This document shows, piece after piece, positions 32,201-41,170 of a stretch of 64,000 bases of DNA. Origin of the DNA: an uncultured Chromatiaceae bacterium (GTDB lineage: Bacteria > Pseudomonadota > Gammaproteobacteria > Enterobacterales > Alteromonadaceae); NCBI GenBank assembly GCA_937978655.1, contig CALJUX010000070.1:38029-102028 (forward strand), read 5' to 3'. Below the pieces are notes generated by a model. That model worked only from the letters and a program-made list of their open reading frames with translations, ran no database searches and was not told where the DNA came from. Every line of letters starts with the position of its first letter. Position 1 is the stretch's first letter. The translations under genes and the position numbers were made by a program.

Positions 32201-32803
32201 TTAAGATTTTTTACCGGCAAATTGCTTCAGGGTCGTCAAAGCCGCGGTGTAATCCGGCTCTTCGGATAATTTGGGCACCAGCTGCTGATACACCAGTTTG
32301 CCGTTGCGATCGACAATCAGCACGGCGCGGGTCAATAAGCCCATGTCTTTGATCCGCAGGCCATAGCTGGAGCCGAAATCGCCCCAAACCGCATCGGATA
32401 ACACCAACAGTTTGTCGACCTGTTCTTTCTGGCAGAAGCGTTTTTGCGCGAAAGGTAAGTCATTGGAAATGGTCAGGATCACCACGTCGGCCGGCAAATT
32501 GCTGACTTCCTGATTAAATTTTTTCGTCTGGATTGAACAGACGCCGGTATCTAGGCTTGGCACTGTACTGATCAGCACGGTTTTACCAGCAAAGTCACTG
32601 AGCCTGACCGGTTTAAAGCCGGCGTCGGCCACTTTAAAATCCGGCGCCAGAGTCTGCAGCGCGACTGGAGTACCCTGTAATTCCAGTGGCCGCTCGCCAG
32701 CTTTGACTTCAGACAGACGGACCGGCAGGCTGGCGGTTAAATCAGCCGCCTGTAACAGCGGCGTTCCAAACAACAACAGTGCGGAAGCTATGGCTTTTAA
32801 CAT
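32201..32803 (-). CDS. tpx: Thiol peroxidase with a signal peptide (periplasmic Tpx)
   Basis: 200 residues. The peroxidatic Cys89 is in VPSLDTGVCSIQTKKFN and the resolving Cys124 in FAQKRFCQKE, the atypical 2-Cys Tpx pattern. Residues 1-20 (MLKAIASALLLFGTPLLQAA) form a clear Sec signal peptide, which E. coli Tpx lacks, so this version should be exported and reduce peroxides in the periplasm, needing a periplasmic thiol donor. Monocistronic, with the REC-CheX gene divergent upstream. Confidence 0.92.
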   Translation of the reverse strand: MLKAIASALLLFGTPLLQAADLTASLPVRLSEVKAGERPLELQGTPVALQTLAPDFKVADAGFKPVRLSDFAGKTVLISTVPSLDTGVCSIQTKKFNQEVSNLPADVVILTISNDLPFAQKRFCQKEQVDKLLVLSDAVWGDFGSSYGLRIKDMGLLTRAVLIVDRNGKLVYQQLVPKLSEEPDYTAALTTLKQFAGKKS

Positions 32804-32939
32804 AAGGGGGTCCTTTTAAAAAAGTATGCAATACAGAGACTAACAGCGAAAAATTCATCCGGCAAAACTGTTGTCAGGTTCGCATATTAATAACGCAGGC
32901 GCTACACTGGTCCATATCCCTCTGTATTGTGAGTCCTGA

Positions 32940-33974
32940 ATGGTAGCAGCGGTCTTAATCTGTGATGATTCAAATTTAGCCCGAAAGCAAATGGCCCGCA
33001 GCCTGCCGGTGGAGTGGCAGGATAAAGTCAGTTTCGCCGGCCACGGTCAGGAAGCGATGGAAGTACTGAAACGCCAGCCTGTCGATTTGTTATTCCTCGA
33101 CCTCAATATGCCGATCCTCGATGGTTATGGTGTGTTACAGGCCATTCAGGCACAGCAAATTCCGGTGAAAGTGGTGGTCGTTTCCGGCGATATCCAGCCA
33201 GAAGCCCGTGAACGGGTATTGTCATATGGTGCTCTCGACTTTATTAAAAAGCCGGTTTCGGCAGAAAAGCTACAGGAAGTGTTGCAGCAATTTACCTCCG
33301 TGCATACGGCGCAGGACAGTCAAAAAGTGCTGGACCGTGCTTTTGCCGCCAATCATCACAGCAGTGCAAATTTTGCTTTAGATCCGATTTTACGTGATGT
33401 GTTTCAGGAACTGACCAACGTCGCAATGGGGCAGGCCGGGGATTTACTGGCGCGTCTGCTGAAAGTGTTCGTGAAGTTGCCAATTCCCAATGTCAACGTG
33501 ATTGAAGTCAGCGAATTGCATATGGCCATTGCCTCGGTGGAACAGAAGCAGACGACCTCTGCGGTCTGTCAGGGGTTTATCGGCGGCGGCGTGTCCGGTG
33601 AAGCGTTATTAATTTTGAATGACTCCAGCTTTGCAGATATCGCTAAACTACTGAATTATGGCGGAAAGCTGACAGCAAAAACCGAGTTGGAGCTCCTGAT
33701 GGATATCGGCAATATCCTGATAGGGGCTGTCCTTAAAGGTCTGGCGGAGCAAATCGATATGTCGTTCAGCCAGGGCCATCCGGTTGTGCTCGGTCAGCAC
33801 GCGCCGGTCAGCGAAATGATTAAAGCTAATGCGAGGCGCTGGAAACGCACACTTGCGATTGAAATCAGTTACGGTATTGAAAACTACAACATCAATTGTG
33901 ATTTGCTGCTGCTGTTCACCGAAGACAGTATCAAGACGCTGAATTACAAAGTCGAATTTCTGTTAGAAGAGTAA
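32940..33974 (+). CDS. Response regulator with C-terminal CheC/CheX-like domain
   Basis: 344 residues. Receiver domain 1-120: acidic pair Asp9/Asp10, phospho-acceptor Asp54 in LFLDLNMP, and the Lys of FIKKP. The remainder resembles CheC/CheX phosphatases, with two similar helices, ELTNVAMGQAGDLL and ELLMDIGNILIGAVL, that carry the E/D-x-x-N motif used to dephosphorylate a receiver. The protein may control its own or another regulator's phosphorylation. The next gene, a diguanylate cyclase, starts 2 bases after its stop, so the pair probably links a phosphorelay to c-di-GMP. Confidence 0.85.
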   Translation: MVAAVLICDDSNLARKQMARSLPVEWQDKVSFAGHGQEAMEVLKRQPVDLLFLDLNMPILDGYGVLQAIQAQQIPVKVVVVSGDIQPEARERVLSYGALDFIKKPVSAEKLQEVLQQFTSVHTAQDSQKVLDRAFAANHHSSANFALDPILRDVFQELTNVAMGQAGDLLARLLKVFVKLPIPNVNVIEVSELHMAIASVEQKQTTSAVCQGFIGGGVSGEALLILNDSSFADIAKLLNYGGKLTAKTELELLMDIGNILIGAVLKGLAEQIDMSFSQGHPVVLGQHAPVSEMIKANARRWKRTLAIEISYGIENYNINCDLLLLFTEDSIKTLNYKVEFLLEE

Positions 33975-33976
33975 CT

Positions 33977-34936
33977 ATGCAAAATATCAGTCCCGAAGTT
34001 GCCGAGGTGCATTGGCTGCTCGATATGTTTCAGACGGTTGACGTTGGTCTGGTTGTGTTGACGGCCGACTACAAAATTCAGGTCTGGAACGGTTTTATGG
34101 AAAACCACAGTGGTCTGACTCCGCGTCAGGTGCGGGACCGTTATCTGTTTGATTTATTCTCGGAAATTGACGAGGACTGGTTACGCCGTAAATGTGATCC
34201 AGTGATCCTGCTGAAAAACCGCGCTTTTACCATCTGGGAGCAGCGGCCATTTATTTTTAAATTCCGCAATTACCGGCCTATTACCGGTGTTGCCGATTAT
34301 ATGTATCAGAACAGCACCATTTTCCCAATCACCGACCTGCGGGGCGTGGTGACTCACCTTTGTATGATTATTTATGATGTCACGGACGTCGCAACCAGCC
34401 GGCTGGAGCTGGAGTCGATGAATGGTCAGCTGCAGCAGTTGTCCAAAACTGACTTCCTGACCGATCTGAACAATCGCGGTACCTGGGAGGAAGCGCTGCA
34501 ACAGGAATTTAAACGGCTCAAACGCAGCGGCCACACCGGGACTTTATTGATGTGTGATATCGATCACTTTAAACGCATTAATGATGGTTATGGCCATGCC
34601 GCCGGGGATGTCGTTATCCGGCAGGTCGCGCAAGCGGTGAAGAAAAACCTGCGCGAAACTGACGTGGCTGGTCGTTATGGCGGAGAAGAATTTGCGGTGT
34701 TACTGGTGGACACAACGGCGGATCAGGCGTTGTATTTTGCTGAACGTCTGCGAAAAACCGTCGAAGGTTTATCAATGGAGTTTAATCAGCAATTGCTTAA
34801 AGCGACTGTGAGTGTCGGTATTGCCCAATACCATGCCGATTTGGCCGAGCACCGGCAGTGGATTGAAGCGGCCGACAAAGCGCTGTATACCTCCAAAGCT
34901 GAAGGTCGCAATAAGGTCACTGTCGCTGGCCGCTGA
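33977..34936 (+). CDS. PAS-GGDEF diguanylate cyclase
   Basis: 319 residues. An N-terminal PAS-like sensor (about 10-140: VGLVVLTADYKIQVWNGFMENHSG) without membrane segments is followed by a GGDEF domain with an intact GGEEF signature (235-239) and an I-site RETD (226-229) five residues before it, so an active, product-inhibited cyclase making c-di-GMP is expected in the cytoplasm. Co-transcribed with the REC-CheX gene. Confidence 0.93.
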   Translation: MQNISPEVAEVHWLLDMFQTVDVGLVVLTADYKIQVWNGFMENHSGLTPRQVRDRYLFDLFSEIDEDWLRRKCDPVILLKNRAFTIWEQRPFIFKFRNYRPITGVADYMYQNSTIFPITDLRGVVTHLCMIIYDVTDVATSRLELESMNGQLQQLSKTDFLTDLNNRGTWEEALQQEFKRLKRSGHTGTLLMCDIDHFKRINDGYGHAAGDVVIRQVAQAVKKNLRETDVAGRYGGEEFAVLLVDTTADQALYFAERLRKTVEGLSMEFNQQLLKATVSVGIAQYHADLAEHRQWIEAADKALYTSKAEGRNKVTVAGR

Positions 34937-34962
34937 GTCTGGTATGGCTGCGAGTAGATAAG

Positions 34963-34990
34963 AAAACGCCGGCAGATGCCGGCGTTTGTT
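34963..34990. terminator. Bidirectional terminator between the GGDEF and spoVR genes
   Basis: AAAACGCCGGC, short loop, GCCGGCGTTT and T-rich tail; overlaps the last codon of spoVR. Confidence 0.8.
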
Positions 34991-36494
34991 ATTCTGGTGG
35001 CATCATGCCAAGTGGTTTGACGCTGTTATCGTCGTTCAGTTGTTCCAGCTTGACGGTAAATCCCCACAGACGGTGTAAATGCTTTAATACCTGAGGAAAG
35101 CTGTCAGCCAAAGGCACGCGCTGATTTGGGACAAATCGCAGGGTCAGCGAGCGATCTCCGGTTACATCAACATTAAACACCTGAATATTCGGTTCAATAT
35201 TACTCAGGTTGTATTGGGCAGATAACATTTGCCTGACTTTCTGATAGCCGGGGCCGTTGTGGATTGCGGCCACTTCCAGTTGTTGTTCTTTATCATCATC
35301 GACAATGCCAAACAGATGAAAATCCCGGATCACTTTGGGCGACAGATACTGGCTGATAAAACTCTCATCTTTAAAGTTTTGCGTAGCAAAATGCAGAGTT
35401 TCAACCCAATCTGAGCCGGCAATATCGGGGAACCATTCTTTATCTTCTGCGGTGGGTGTTTCGCAGATCCGGCGAAGGTCAGTAAACATGGCAAACCCGA
35501 GCGCATAGGGGTTAATACCGGAGTAATACTTTGAGTTATAAGCTGGCTGATACACCACATTGGTGTGGTTATGCAGCACTTCCAGCATGAACTTGTCGGT
35601 CACCAGCCCCTCGTTGTACAGGTGTTGCAGGATGGTATAGTGCCAAAAAGTGGCCCAGCCTTCGTTCATGACCTGCGTTTGTTTTTGCGGATAAAAATAC
35701 TGCGAAATCTTCCGGACTATCCGAACTATTTCCCGTTGCCATGGTTTTAACAGCGGGGCGTTTTTTTCAATGAAATACAGGATGTTTTCCTGTGGTTCCT
35801 GCGGGTAGTGCTGTTCTACTGGTTTATTAAACTGTTCTTTGTTCGGAATGGTCCGCCACAACTGGTTGACCTGAGATTGCAGATACTTTTCCCGGTCTTG
35901 CTGACGGCGCTGCTCTTCGTCCATCGAGATTTTTTGCGGTCTTTTGTAGCGGTCTACACCATAATTCATCAGCGCATGGCAGGAATCTAAAATATCCTCG
36001 ACTTCACTCAGGCCATATTTTTCCTCGCAGTCGCTGATGTATTTCTTCGCAAACACCAGATAATCAATAATTGAAGAGGCATCTGTCCAGGTCTTAAATA
36101 AGTAATTGTTTTTAAAGAAAGAGTTATGCCCGTAACAGGCGTGTGCCATCACAAGGGCCTGCATGGTGATAGTGTTTTCTTCCATCAGATAAGCGATGCA
36201 TGGGTTGGAATTAATCACAATTTCATAGGCCAGTCCCATATTGCCGCGTTTGTAGTTTTGTTCGGTCTGAATAAATTTTTTGCCATAGGACCAGTGGTTA
36301 TAACCAATCGGCATACCAACGCTGGAATAGGCATCCATCATTTGTTCGGCCGTGATGATCTCAATCTGATTCGGGTAATAATCCAGTTTATAAAAGCGGG
36401 CGACCCGTTCAATTTCAGTCTGATACTGCGTCAGCAGCTCAAAACTCCAGTCGGGGCCATCAGATAAAGGCGCTATTTTCTTTTTTGCCGACAT
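34989..36494 (-). CDS. SpoVR family protein (YcgB-like)
   Basis: 501 residues, full length for the family. Recognised by the N-terminal WSFELLTQYQTEIERVARFYKLDYYPNQIEII segment and HACYGHNSFFKNNYLF and NEGWATFWHYTILQHLYNEG, whose HxxxH/E arrangements look metalloenzyme-like. The biochemical role is unknown; it is regularly encoded with PrkA and YeaH and is stress-induced in enterics. Last gene of prkA-yeaH-spoVR, 15 bases after yeaH. GGAG precedes the ATG. Confidence 0.95.
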   Translation of the reverse strand: MSAKKKIAPLSDGPDWSFELLTQYQTEIERVARFYKLDYYPNQIEIITAEQMMDAYSSVGMPIGYNHWSYGKKFIQTEQNYKRGNMGLAYEIVINSNPCIAYLMEENTITMQALVMAHACYGHNSFFKNNYLFKTWTDASSIIDYLVFAKKYISDCEEKYGLSEVEDILDSCHALMNYGVDRYKRPQKISMDEEQRRQQDREKYLQSQVNQLWRTIPNKEQFNKPVEQHYPQEPQENILYFIEKNAPLLKPWQREIVRIVRKISQYFYPQKQTQVMNEGWATFWHYTILQHLYNEGLVTDKFMLEVLHNHTNVVYQPAYNSKYYSGINPYALGFAMFTDLRRICETPTAEDKEWFPDIAGSDWVETLHFATQNFKDESFISQYLSPKVIRDFHLFGIVDDDKEQQLEVAAIHNGPGYQKVRQMLSAQYNLSNIEPNIQVFNVDVTGDRSLTLRFVPNQRVPLADSFPQVLKHLHRLWGFTVKLEQLNDDNSVKPLGMMPPE

Positions 36495-36509
36495 AAAATC
36501 TCCTTATAT

Positions 36510-37778
36510 TCAGGCAGCCTGCTTTTTAAACAGCGTTCTGAACACCGGGTAAATATCACTGACCTGGCGGATTGGTTGAATGGCAAAATTATCAAACTGA
36601 CTGAGCAGTTTTTCATATTCGACCCACAGGCTCTGGTGCGGCCGTTGGGTGATTTCGATATACGCAAAGTAACGGACCAGTGGCAGCAATTGCTCGGCCA
36701 GCAATGCGGAACATTGCGGACTGTCATCGGCCCAGTTATCACCATCTGAGGCTTGTGCGGCATAGATATTCCATTCACTCGGATCGTAGCGCGCTTTGAC
36801 TACCTCAATCATCAGTTTCAACGCACTGGACACAATAGTACCGCCGGTCTCCTGCGAGTAAAAAAACTCTTGTTCATCAACTTCTTTGGCCTGGGTGTGG
36901 TGACGGATATACACCACTTCGACATTTTTATAGCTGCGGCTTAAAAACATATACAGCAGGATATAAAAGCGCTTAGCCATGTCCTTGGTGGCCTGGTCCA
37001 TCGAACCGGACACGTCCATCAGACAAAACATCACGGCTTTGCTGGTGGGTTCCGGTCTTTTGGCGAAATTGCGAAAACGCAGGTCGAAGCTGTCAATAAA
37101 AGGGACGGCATCGATACGGCGACGCAATTCTTCGGCTTGTGCTTTTAATGCCAGGAGCTGGTGAATATCCGGCACCGGCGTAGCCTCGAGTTCTGAGATC
37201 TGCGCTTCGATGTCCTGCAATTGTTTCTTTTTGCCGGCAGTCATTGCCACGCGGCGTGCCAGCGATCCCTGTAAGGACCGGACTATGTCGATATTGCTCG
37301 GCACGCCTTCAGAGCGATAACCGGCGCGAACGTTTTTATACTGCACCAGTTTATCCAGCTGATTTTTCCGTAAATTAGGCAGTTCTAAATCTTCAAACAA
37401 TAAATCCAGGTATTCGTCTTTGGAGATTGAAAAGACAAATTCATCTTCACCTTCGCCGTCGGCGCTGGCATCGCCCTGACCAGAACCGCCGCCCTGACCG
37501 CCTAATGGCCTTTTGATGCGGTCGCCTTCACTGAACTGGTCATTGCCTGGGTGCACCCGTTCGCGATGACCGCCGCTGCCCTGATGAAAAAACGGCTCAC
37601 TGATATCCCGCCCGGGAATAGAAACGCTTTCGCCTTTGTCGATATCGGTGACGCTGCGTTTACTGATCGCGTCGGACACCGCTTGCTTGATTTGTTGTTT
37701 ATAGCGGCGGATGAACCGTTGCCGGTTCACCGCACTTTTGTTTTTGCCGTTCAGGCGTCGATCGATAAAATGCGCCAT
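36510..37778 (-). CDS. yeaH: YeaH/YhbH family protein (DUF444)
   Basis: 422 residues. MAHFIDRRLNGKNKSAVNRQRF at the start, a Gly-rich region (about 85-110), and a von Willebrand-like segment with the MIDAS-type motif DVSGSMDQATK and GGTIVSSAL are standard for DUF444. The molecular function is unknown; it is co-regulated with PrkA in stationary phase and nitrogen stress in E. coli. Middle gene of the operon, 24 bases after prkA. Confidence 0.96.
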   Translation of the reverse strand: MAHFIDRRLNGKNKSAVNRQRFIRRYKQQIKQAVSDAISKRSVTDIDKGESVSIPGRDISEPFFHQGSGGHRERVHPGNDQFSEGDRIKRPLGGQGGGSGQGDASADGEGEDEFVFSISKDEYLDLLFEDLELPNLRKNQLDKLVQYKNVRAGYRSEGVPSNIDIVRSLQGSLARRVAMTAGKKKQLQDIEAQISELEATPVPDIHQLLALKAQAEELRRRIDAVPFIDSFDLRFRNFAKRPEPTSKAVMFCLMDVSGSMDQATKDMAKRFYILLYMFLSRSYKNVEVVYIRHHTQAKEVDEQEFFYSQETGGTIVSSALKLMIEVVKARYDPSEWNIYAAQASDGDNWADDSPQCSALLAEQLLPLVRYFAYIEITQRPHQSLWVEYEKLLSQFDNFAIQPIRQVSDIYPVFRTLFKKQAA

Positions 37779-37802
37779 AGTACCTCCGGCTTGACCCCCG
37801 CC

Positions 37803-39725
37803 TCATTGTGACTTCCGGACCCGCAGGTACCATTCAGACAACAAACGGACCTGTTTGCGCGTATAGCCTTTTTCCATCATCCGATCGACAAAATCGTCGT
37901 GTTTTTTCTGATCATCGGTGGAGGTTTTGGCATTAAACGAAATGACCGGCAGCAACTCTTCAGTGCTGGAGAACATTTTCTTCTCAATCACAGTGCGCAG
38001 TTTTTCGTAGCTGGTCCAGGTCGGATTTTTGCCGTTATTCTTCGCTTTGGCACGCAACACAAAGTTGACGATTTCATTGCGAAAATCTTTCGGATTACTA
38101 ATGCCGGCCGGTTTTTCAATTTTTTCCAGTTCGGCATTCAGCGCGGCACGGTCAAACAGCTGACCGGTTTCCGGGTCGCGGTATTCCTGGTCCTGGATCC
38201 AGAAATCGGCGTAGATCACGTAACGATCGAAGATATTTTGCCCATATTCTGAGTAACTTTCTAAATAAGCTGTCTGAATTTCTTTGCCAATAAATTCCAC
38301 GTATTTGGGGATCAGATAACCTTTTAAATGTTCGAGATAACGTTCTGCTACGTCGGCAGGGAATTGTTCGCGCTCGATTTGTTGTTCCAGCACGTAAAAC
38401 AGATGTACCGGATTGGCCGCCACTTCTGTGCTGTCGAAGTTAAATACCCTGGACAAAATCTTAAAGGCAAAGCGCGTCGACAGGCCGGTCATGCCTTCAT
38501 CAACCCCGGCATAATCGCGGTATTCCTGATAGGACTTGGCTTTGGGATCGGTGTCTTTCAGGCTTTCGCCGTCGTAGACTCGCATTTTTGAATACATGCT
38601 GGAGTTTTCCGGATTTTTCAGCCGGGACAACACCGCAAACTGCGCCAGTGAAGTTAGAGTGCCAGGCGCACAAGGCGCGGTTTTCAGCTCGCTGTGCTCC
38701 AGCAGTTTTTCGTAGATCCGTACTTCTTCAGATACCCGCAGGCAATACGGCACTTTGACGATATAAACCCGGTCGAGAAAGGCCTCATTGTTTTTGTTGT
38801 TGCGGAAGGTCTGCCATTCTGACTCATTGCTGTGCGCCAGAATAATGCCTTCAAATGGCAATGCAGCCAGGCCTTCGGTCCCGTTGTAGTTGCCTTCCTG
38901 GGTTGCTGTCAGCAGTGGATGCAGCACTTTAATCGGCGCTTTAAACATCTCGACAAATTCCATCAGGCCTTGATTGGCGCGGCATAAAGCGCCGGAGTAG
39001 CTATAGGCGTCCGGGTCGTTTTGGGCAAAATGCTCCAGCATGCGGATATCGACTTTGCCAACCAGCGAAGCAATATCCTGATTGTTTTCATCGCCAGGTT
39101 CAGTTTTGGCGATCGCGATTTGATCGAGGATCGACGGGTATTTTTTCACCACGCGGAACTGGCTGATATCACCGTTAAATTCATGCAGCCGTTTGCTGGC
39201 CCAGGGCGACATAATGGTTTTCAGGTAACGCTTTGGAATGCCATATTCCTGCAGCAGGATGTTGCCATCTTCATTGAGGTCAAACAGGCACAGCGGATGG
39301 TCGTACACCGGCGAGCCTTTGAGGTAATACACCGGCACCTGTTGCATCAGCGATTTGAGTTTTTCCGCCAGCGAGGATTTACCGCCGCCGACCGGGCCAA
39401 GCAGATACAGGATTTGTTTACGCTCTTCGAGGCCCTGCGCCGAATGTTTCAGGTAGGACACTATTTGCTCAATCGCGTCTTCCATGCCGTAGAACTCGGA
39501 AAAAGCCGGATAACGGGCAATGACGCGGTTGGAAAACAACCGGCTGAGTTTTGGGTCCTGCGCGGTATCGGTAAATTCCGGCTGGCCTATCGCCATCAGC
39601 AGGCGTTCTGACGCGCTGGCATAACAACTTTTGTCGTTTTTGCACAAGGTCAGAAATTCGGAAATGCTGTACTCTTCTTCACGTGCTGCTTCGTAACGAG
39701 ACTTGTAGTGCTCAAAAATGCCCAT
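37803..39725 (-). CDS. prkA: PrkA family AAA/serine protein kinase (YeaG)
   Basis: 640 residues. The AAA-like ATPase domain has Walker A LLGPVGGGKSSLAEKL near residue 105, and the C-terminal kinase-like domain includes YVIYADFWIQDQEYRDPETGQ. In E. coli YeaG autophosphorylates and acts under stress and stationary phase. The ATG at 39725 has GGAGG 6 bases upstream; an upstream in-frame codon at 39740 is not used. Heads the prkA-yeaH-spoVR operon, which is normally RpoS-dependent; no promoter could be assigned. Confidence 0.95.
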   Translation of the reverse strand: MGIFEHYKSRYEAAREEEYSISEFLTLCKNDKSCYASASERLLMAIGQPEFTDTAQDPKLSRLFSNRVIARYPAFSEFYGMEDAIEQIVSYLKHSAQGLEERKQILYLLGPVGGGKSSLAEKLKSLMQQVPVYYLKGSPVYDHPLCLFDLNEDGNILLQEYGIPKRYLKTIMSPWASKRLHEFNGDISQFRVVKKYPSILDQIAIAKTEPGDENNQDIASLVGKVDIRMLEHFAQNDPDAYSYSGALCRANQGLMEFVEMFKAPIKVLHPLLTATQEGNYNGTEGLAALPFEGIILAHSNESEWQTFRNNKNNEAFLDRVYIVKVPYCLRVSEEVRIYEKLLEHSELKTAPCAPGTLTSLAQFAVLSRLKNPENSSMYSKMRVYDGESLKDTDPKAKSYQEYRDYAGVDEGMTGLSTRFAFKILSRVFNFDSTEVAANPVHLFYVLEQQIEREQFPADVAERYLEHLKGYLIPKYVEFIGKEIQTAYLESYSEYGQNIFDRYVIYADFWIQDQEYRDPETGQLFDRAALNAELEKIEKPAGISNPKDFRNEIVNFVLRAKAKNNGKNPTWTSYEKLRTVIEKKMFSSTEELLPVISFNAKTSTDDQKKHDDFVDRMMEKGYTRKQVRLLSEWYLRVRKSQ

Positions 39726-39910
39726 AATGCACCTCCACAAACAAACTCAAAAAAACGGCTAGCAGTTAAAGGTTAGACAGGAAAAAATGAACTCGCCGCT
39801 CTAATTACAAGAATTTTCAGCAATTTTCGACGAGATACATTTGCCTGTTTGATTCGCTGCGCTAAGCGTAGTTCAGCAATACGGGCAATTGGGCAGGGCA
39901 GATGGAAAAG

Positions 39911-39936
39911 AAAAACCCGGCAATCGCCGGGTTTTT
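39911..39936 (-). terminator. Rho-independent terminator of sodB
   Basis: On the minus strand, AAAAACCCGGC, loop, GCCGGGTTTTT then CTTTT, just after the sodB stop. The rest of the gap to prkA (39726-39910) shows no further recognised element. Confidence 0.85.
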
Positions 39937-39955
39937 GGTAACTGGCAAGGATTCG

Positions 39956-40540
39956 TTACTTGGCGAAGTTCGCGCTGGCGAATTCCCAGTTAACCAGCGC
40001 CCAGAAGGCGTTCAGGTATGTTGGGCGCGCATTACGGAAATCGATGTAATAAGCGTGTTCCCACAGGTCAACTGTCAACAGTGCTGTCACGCTGCTGTCA
40101 GTCAGTGGCGTACCGGCGTTAGATGTGTTGACCAGGTCAACAGTACCGTCAGCTTTTTTCACCAGCCAGGTCCAGCTTGAACCGAAGTTGTTGACTGCTT
40201 TGTCGTTAAATGCAGTCTGGAACGCTGCGAATGAACCCCATTTGGCATTGATGGCATCAGCTAATGCGCCTGTTGGTTCGCCGCCACCTTGTGGTGACAG
40301 GCAGTGCCAGTAAAACGTGTGGTTCCAGATTTGCGCGGCATTGTTAAACACCGGGCCTTCTGAAGTTTTGATGATGTCTTCCAGTGATTTGCCGGCAAAG
40401 GCTGTGCCTTCAATCAGCGAATTCAGTTTAACCACGTAAGCGTTGTGGTGCTTGCCATGGTGGAATTCCAGAGTTTCAGCGGAAATGTGCGGTGCTAAAG
40501 CGTCTTTAGCATATGGTAATGCTGGTAATTCAAAAGCCAT
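39956..40540 (-). CDS. sodB: Iron superoxide dismutase
   Basis: 194 residues. Metal ligands His27, His74, Asp158 and His162 fit the Fe/Mn-SOD fold; AAQIWNHTFYWHCLSP and FGSSWTWLV are typical of the iron form. It dismutates superoxide in the cytoplasm. Monocistronic with its own terminator, divergent from grxD. Confidence 0.96.
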   Translation of the reverse strand: MAFELPALPYAKDALAPHISAETLEFHHGKHHNAYVVKLNSLIEGTAFAGKSLEDIIKTSEGPVFNNAAQIWNHTFYWHCLSPQGGGEPTGALADAINAKWGSFAAFQTAFNDKAVNNFGSSWTWLVKKADGTVDLVNTSNAGTPLTDSSVTALLTVDLWEHAYYIDFRNARPTYLNAFWALVNWEFASANFAK

Positions 40541-40775
40541 TCTATTTCTCCGTCGGCGTTGTTTAGTGGTTCTGCATCGCGTAGACTACAAAACCCGAGT
40601 AAATTACTCAAGTTTTACCAGCGGATTGTCTGCACAATCGCGCTGTTGTCAGCCCACGTTGATATGATGTTCTGCAGAGCCAGTTTTTGGGGCAGATCAG
40701 CAGATCTCAAGTGGCGGCAGATAATTCCTTTGGTAAAATGCCGTAAAATTTTTTAGCGCTCCTGCAGAGGTCCTG

Positions 40776-41117
40776 ATGGAAACTATCGACAAAATCAAAC
40801 AACAACTGGCGGATAACCCAATCATTCTGTACATGAAAGGTTCGCCAAAACTGCCAAGCTGTGGTTTTTCGGCGCAAGCTTCGCAAGCGCTGATTGCTTG
40901 TGGTGAGCCGTTCGCCTTTGTAGATATTCTGCAAAACCCGGATATCCGTGCTGAGTTACCTGCTTATGCGAACTGGCCAACGTTCCCGCAACTGTGGGTA
41001 GAAGGCGAGCTGGTCGGTGGTTGTGACATTATGCTGGAAATGTTTCAGCGCGGTGAATTACAACCGCTGATCAAAGAAACTGCCGCAAAATACAAAAAAG
41101 ACGACAGCGCAGAATAA
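40776..41117 (+). CDS. grxD: Monothiol glutaredoxin (Grx4 type)
   Basis: 113 residues. The CGFS active site (Cys29) lies in MKGSPKLPSCGFSAQA, with WPTFPQLWVEGELVGGCDI later for glutathione binding. It carries and inserts [2Fe-2S] clusters together with BolA proteins. The ATG follows AGAGG. Sits beside sodB in divergent orientation. Confidence 0.96.
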   Translation: METIDKIKQQLADNPIILYMKGSPKLPSCGFSAQASQALIACGEPFAFVDILQNPDIRAELPAYANWPTFPQLWVEGELVGGCDIMLEMFQRGELQPLIKETAAKYKKDDSAE

Positions 41118-41136
41118 GTGTCTGCTACTGATAAAA

Positions 41137-41167
41137 CAAAACCGCCGCGGCGGTTTTGTTGTTTTTG
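41137..41167. terminator. Terminator between grxD and rnt
   Basis: Nearly self-complementary 12-bp arms ACAAAACCGCCG/CGGCGGTTTTGT followed by TGTTTTT. It can act on both convergent genes. Confidence 0.85.
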
Positions 41168-41170
41168 GGG

